Made by a program: the position numbers and the translations under genes
Assembly: GCF_004364245.1 (NCBI RefSeq)
Contig: NZ_SOAV01000011.1
Coordinates: 1-64,000 of the forward strand
Source of the DNA: Streptomyces sp. BK208
GTDB taxonomy: Bacteria; Actinomycetota; Actinomycetes; Streptomycetales; Streptomycetaceae
Reading direction: 5' to 3'
DNA length: 64,000 nucleotides
The notes under the pieces: generated by a model
What the model saw: only the letters and a program-made list of their open reading frames with translations
Database searches by the model: none
What the model was told of the DNA's origin: nothing
Shown here: positions 61,679-64,000 of the stretch, piece by piece
Layout: every line of letters starts with the position of its first letter
How positions within the stretch are numbered: position 1 is the first letter of the stretch

Positions 61679-62554
61679 ATGGCGGCATCACTGGAGGAAC
61701 TCGAGCAGCGCCTGTCCCACCTGCGCACCGAGCTGCGCGGTGCCGTGCGCGCACGGGACAAGGCCGAAACCGCGCGCATCCGTCGCGCGCTGCGCGAAGC
61801 CGAGGCCGCCTGGGAGCACGCCCTCGAGACCGAGGCGGAACCGGACGGCGAGGCACTCCCGGCCGAGCCCCCGGCCCCGCAGGCGTCGGCGACCACAGGC
61901 GCACCACGCCGCACGGAGCGCCCGGCGCACGGCTCCATCCCGATCCGCGAACAGGTCCACCAGGCGCTCACCCTGCTGGGCGCCCCTGCCTCTCCGAAGC
62001 TCATCTCGTCCACGTACGAGGCGTTCTTCACCGAGTCGCTGGTCGCCACCAAACTCGCGTCCCTCCGCCGCGACGAGGAGCGATCCTTCACGGCACAGGG
62101 CTATGCCCGCCCGTACTACATCTGCGCGGCACTGACCCACGACCGCCTGGTCCCCGCACGCGGACTCCTAGCCCTGTCCACCTGGCCCGTGGAGCGGCGG
62201 ATCATCGGCCCACTCAGCCCACGCACCGACTTCCTCACTCACGCGGTGGGAACCGCCGAGCAGATCCAGCGACTCACCACCGCGGGGCATCCGGCCCCCG
62301 ACGCGGCCTGGCGGCTGCTGCGCCGTTTCGCCCTCACGATCCCGGGCGCCTACGACGCCGCGGCCCCGGAACCCGACCCCGCCCGCGTGATCGCGGCCGC
62401 CCAAGCCGAAGCGGCCGTCCACCAGCAGGAGGACGACCAGCACCGGCAAGCGGCCGCGCAGCGCGCCCGTACCCAACTCTCCGACGTACAGCAGCTGTTC
62501 GGTGCGGCACCGATGCGTGACGCCCTGCGCGACGCGAGTGGGACCCTGTCCTGA
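61679..62554 (+). CDS. Coiled-coil protein with winged-helix-like middle, pPIWI-RE-associated
   Basis: A 291-aa protein of no family I recognise. Residues 1-50 form a charged coiled coil (LEELEQRLSHLRTELRGAVR). A Pro/Ala linker is followed by a helical segment IREQVHQALTLLGAPASPKL and LVATKLASLRRDEERSF (about 83-140), which looks like a winged-helix DNA-binding fold; the remainder is helical and Ala/Gln-rich. The start has no Shine-Dalgarno and fits a leaderless message. Divergent position next to a dyad makes it a candidate regulator of the whole locus, or a structural subunit. Either reading is inference. Confidence 0.7.
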   Translation: MAASLEELEQRLSHLRTELRGAVRARDKAETARIRRALREAEAAWEHALETEAEPDGEALPAEPPAPQASATTGAPRRTERPAHGSIPIREQVHQALTLLGAPASPKLISSTYEAFFTESLVATKLASLRRDEERSFTAQGYARPYYICAALTHDRLVPARGLLALSTWPVERRIIGPLSPRTDFLTHAVGTAEQIQRLTTAGHPAPDAAWRLLRRFALTIPGAYDAAAPEPDPARVIAAAQAEAAVHQQEDDQHRQAAAQRARTQLSDVQQLFGAAPMRDALRDASGTLS

Positions 62555-62605
62555 CGACCCCTTCACGACGGCGATGACGTCAGACGCCTCGCACGCCGGT
62601 GAGCT

Positions 62606-62640
62606 CCCGAAGACGTACCCGAAGACGTTCCCGAAGTAGA
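62606..62640 (+). repeat. 12-bp direct repeats before the second RecB-like gene
   Basis: CCCGAAGACGTA (62606-62617) and CCCGAAGACGTT (62618-62629) are followed by CCCGAAGTAGA. A frame from ATG 62574 to TAG 62639 would read them as a 21-residue peptide with PKTYPKTFPK. It lacks a ribosome-binding site and is not called as a gene. The tract may simply be the leader of the next gene. Confidence 0.5.
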
Positions 62641-62644
62641 GACG

Positions 62645-63763
62645 ATGCCCTCGCAGCAGTCCGAACCTCCCGACAACCGACTCGCGCGGCTGCGCGGACC
62701 GCAGCCCCCTCAGCCGTACACCGCCCGTAAGATCACCGCCCTGACCGCCAATCCCGCCTGCGCCCGCCGCGCCGTCCTCGACGCCGCCGGTGTGGACAAG
62801 GCGCTGCTCGCCCAGCAGGTCGGATACGAGCCGCGCTTCGGCCAGTCACCCTTCGCCCTCGCCCGCGAACAGGCGTTCCACAGCCTCGTGAAGTGGGGCA
62901 GCTACGCCGAGCTCATCCGGCTACTGCGCGAGCAGCTCTCCGTCCCCGTGGCGGAGGCCCATGTCACCGACCTCAACGAGGTAGGGGGCAACACGGCCCT
63001 GCACCTGCGCGAGCGGGAGACCCTCCGCCTCATCGCGCACGTGGCCTCCGGCCAGGACGTACGCCTCATCCTCGACCGCCCCGTGCTCACCCTCGAAGTC
63101 GCCGGCCAGACGGCGTACTTGGAGCCGGACGCGCTCACCCACCGCATCGGGGGGAAGTTCCACGTCGTCCTCATCCGCTCGTTCGCGGCGATCGACGGCC
63201 AGGCCAATCCGACCGCCGTCGCCGAGGCGGCCAAGCAGGCCGCGGTGTACGTCCTCGCGCTGCACCGCGCCTTCGAGACGGCCGGCCTGCCCACCGAGCA
63301 GATCTCCCACGAGTTCCTGCTCGTCTGCCCCAAGGACTTCTCCAACCGCCCCTACGGCCGCCTGATCGACCTCCGGCAGGAACTCGACGCCCTCCAGTTC
63401 CAGCTCTCGCGGCTGCGGCGGGCCGAGGACCTCGCGGCCCAGCTCCCCGAGACGGCGACCCTGGACACGACCCGAAGCGCGGACGAACTCTCCTCTTCCA
63501 TGGAGGCGTTGGACGCGTCGTACACACCCTCCTGCCTGTCCTTCTGCGAGATGGCGCGTTACTGCCGCGACGAGGCCGCCGGATGCGCCTCGCCGGCCCG
63601 CCTGGGCAGCGGCGTGCGCAACGACCTGCCGGGCATCGATTCCACCCGCAGCGCACTCGACTACCTGGACGGCGTCGCCGCCCCCGGAGAGGCCGAGGCG
63701 GAAGCCGCCGACCTGCTGCGCGCCGCCGCCCGGCTGCGCCGAATCCGCCGGGGGGCCGCATGA
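62645..63763 (+). CDS. Fe-S-type RecB-like protein with degraded PD-(D/E)xK site
   Basis: A 372-aa protein of Cas4/AddB-like build. A Cys near the N-terminus (NPACARRAVL) and three near the C-terminus (CLSFCEMARYC) match the four-Cys Fe-S arrangement, with an extra Cys in AAGC. The nuclease core keeps Asp162 (YLEPDALTH) and a Q-x3-Y helix (QAAVYVLAL), but the E-x-K strand reads HVVLIRSF, so the Glu is lost and the Lys is Arg. It is probably a structural or DNA-binding partner rather than an active nuclease. The start has only a weak GAGACG before ATG 62645. It overlaps the next gene by ATGA. Confidence 0.78.
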   Translation: MPSQQSEPPDNRLARLRGPQPPQPYTARKITALTANPACARRAVLDAAGVDKALLAQQVGYEPRFGQSPFALAREQAFHSLVKWGSYAELIRLLREQLSVPVAEAHVTDLNEVGGNTALHLRERETLRLIAHVASGQDVRLILDRPVLTLEVAGQTAYLEPDALTHRIGGKFHVVLIRSFAAIDGQANPTAVAEAAKQAAVYVLALHRAFETAGLPTEQISHEFLLVCPKDFSNRPYGRLIDLRQELDALQFQLSRLRRAEDLAAQLPETATLDTTRSADELSSSMEALDASYTPSCLSFCEMARYCRDEAAGCASPARLGSGVRNDLPGIDSTRSALDYLDGVAAPGEAEAEAADLLRAAARLRRIRRGAA

Positions 63764-64000
63764 GCGCCCTGTCCACCGTCGCGACGCTCACGGCGTCCCG
63801 CACCGGCCGTGCCGAACCACTGACGACCGTCCGCCACCAGCACCTGGACGAGAAGCCGTTCGTCCTGGTGCCGCTTACCCTCGCCGGCGAAGCGTGCGCG
63901 CCCCTGGCCGCGCTCGCGGGTACGGACCCCGAACACCCGACCCTCCTCACCGTCCACCAGCCGCGCAACCGCGCCGAACGCTTCCGGTTCGCCGAGCGCC
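63760..64000 (+). CDS. Third gene of the divergent operon, cut by the window end
   Basis: The ATG at 63760 overlaps the preceding stop (ATGA), and the frame is open to the window end, giving 80 residues (MSALSTVATLTASRTGRAEP, later PFVLVPLTLAGEACAPLAAL). No family is recognisable from this fragment; in particular no Walker motif has yet been reached. Coupling to the RecB-like gene suggests the products form a complex, for which a helicase or ATPase partner would be the usual expectation. Confidence 0.75.
   Translation, partial: MSALSTVATLTASRTGRAEPLTTVRHQHLDEKPFVLVPLTLAGEACAPLAALAGTDPEHPTLLTVHQPRNRAERFRFAER

Noticed and set aside
62574..62639. 21-residue peptide with PKTYPKTFPK
   Set aside because: No ribosome-binding site, and the repeat is explained by a 12-bp DNA duplication; kept only as a note in the repeat entry.

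Overview
The window looks like a Streptomyces chromosome arm. Base composition is very GC-rich with third-position G/C almost everywhere. GTG starts are common, genes often couple through RTGA overlaps, and the gene content is that of a soil actinomycete: pgi/gnd pair, polysaccharide hydrolases, ROK/LacI/TetR regulators, an EF-G paralogue and a CHAT/TPR system. No rRNA, tRNA, CRISPR array, integrase or insertion sequence was recognised.

Layout. 1-1954: end of a pentose-phosphate block (pgi, truncated, then gnd). 2011-6505: a beta-helix-like membrane protein, a TetR repressor divergent from an NAD(P)-dependent dehydrogenase with two operator-like palindromes between them, and a serine beta-lactamase-family hydrolase. 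6530-13713: an uncharacterised biosynthetic locus. A GTP cyclohydrolase II paralogue carries Met120 instead of the catalytic-fate Tyr. It is divergent from a creatininase-family amidohydrolase of the type that deformylates FAPy in archaea. They face a tightly coupled operon (medium-chain dehydrogenase, 6-pyruvoyl-tetrahydropterin-synthase-like protein without its Cys, GT4 glycosyltransferase, methyltransferase, eight-helix membrane protein) plus a CDP-alcohol phosphatidyltransferase. 13916-20386: a single-pass membrane protein, then a Zur-box-preceded uptake/export operon (lipoprotein, fused permease, MFS) and a GNAT. 20485-26895: TPR protein plus CHAT protease, divergent from a small Cys-containing protein and a membrane protein, with a tandem-repeat-rich promoter region. 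27060-31190: flavin-type oxidase, secreted esterase, methyltransferase, and a secreted basic Cys-bracketed protein followed by a small polytopic membrane protein.

31419-49517 is a beta-glucan/oligosaccharide utilisation region. It holds a sugar ABC importer with a GH1 beta-glucosidase under a ROK regulator, secreted GH16 with discoidin modules, a LacI regulator, GH3, a GH2/GH5-like glycosidase, a DUF1996 protein and a beta-helix protein. Three copies of a GAGCGCTC-centred palindrome tie the second half to the LacI regulator. 49621-51717 is an EF-G paralogue.

52348-64000 is a defence-type locus. It contains a pPIWI-RE protein, a DinG/XPD-type helicase and a zinc-finger/PD-(D/E)xK protein (the known three-gene pPIWI-RE island), preceded in the same overlapping operon by an Fe-S-type PD-(D/E)xK nuclease. 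A divergent operon carries a coiled-coil/helix-turn-helix-like protein, a second Fe-S RecB-like protein with a degraded active site, and a gene cut by the window end. The two operons share a 136-bp promoter region with a probable operator and a leaderless promoter. The best candidates for undescribed biology are the Met120 RibA/creatininase locus, the extended pPIWI-RE locus, the CHAT/TPR cassette and the secreted basic peptide with its membrane partner.
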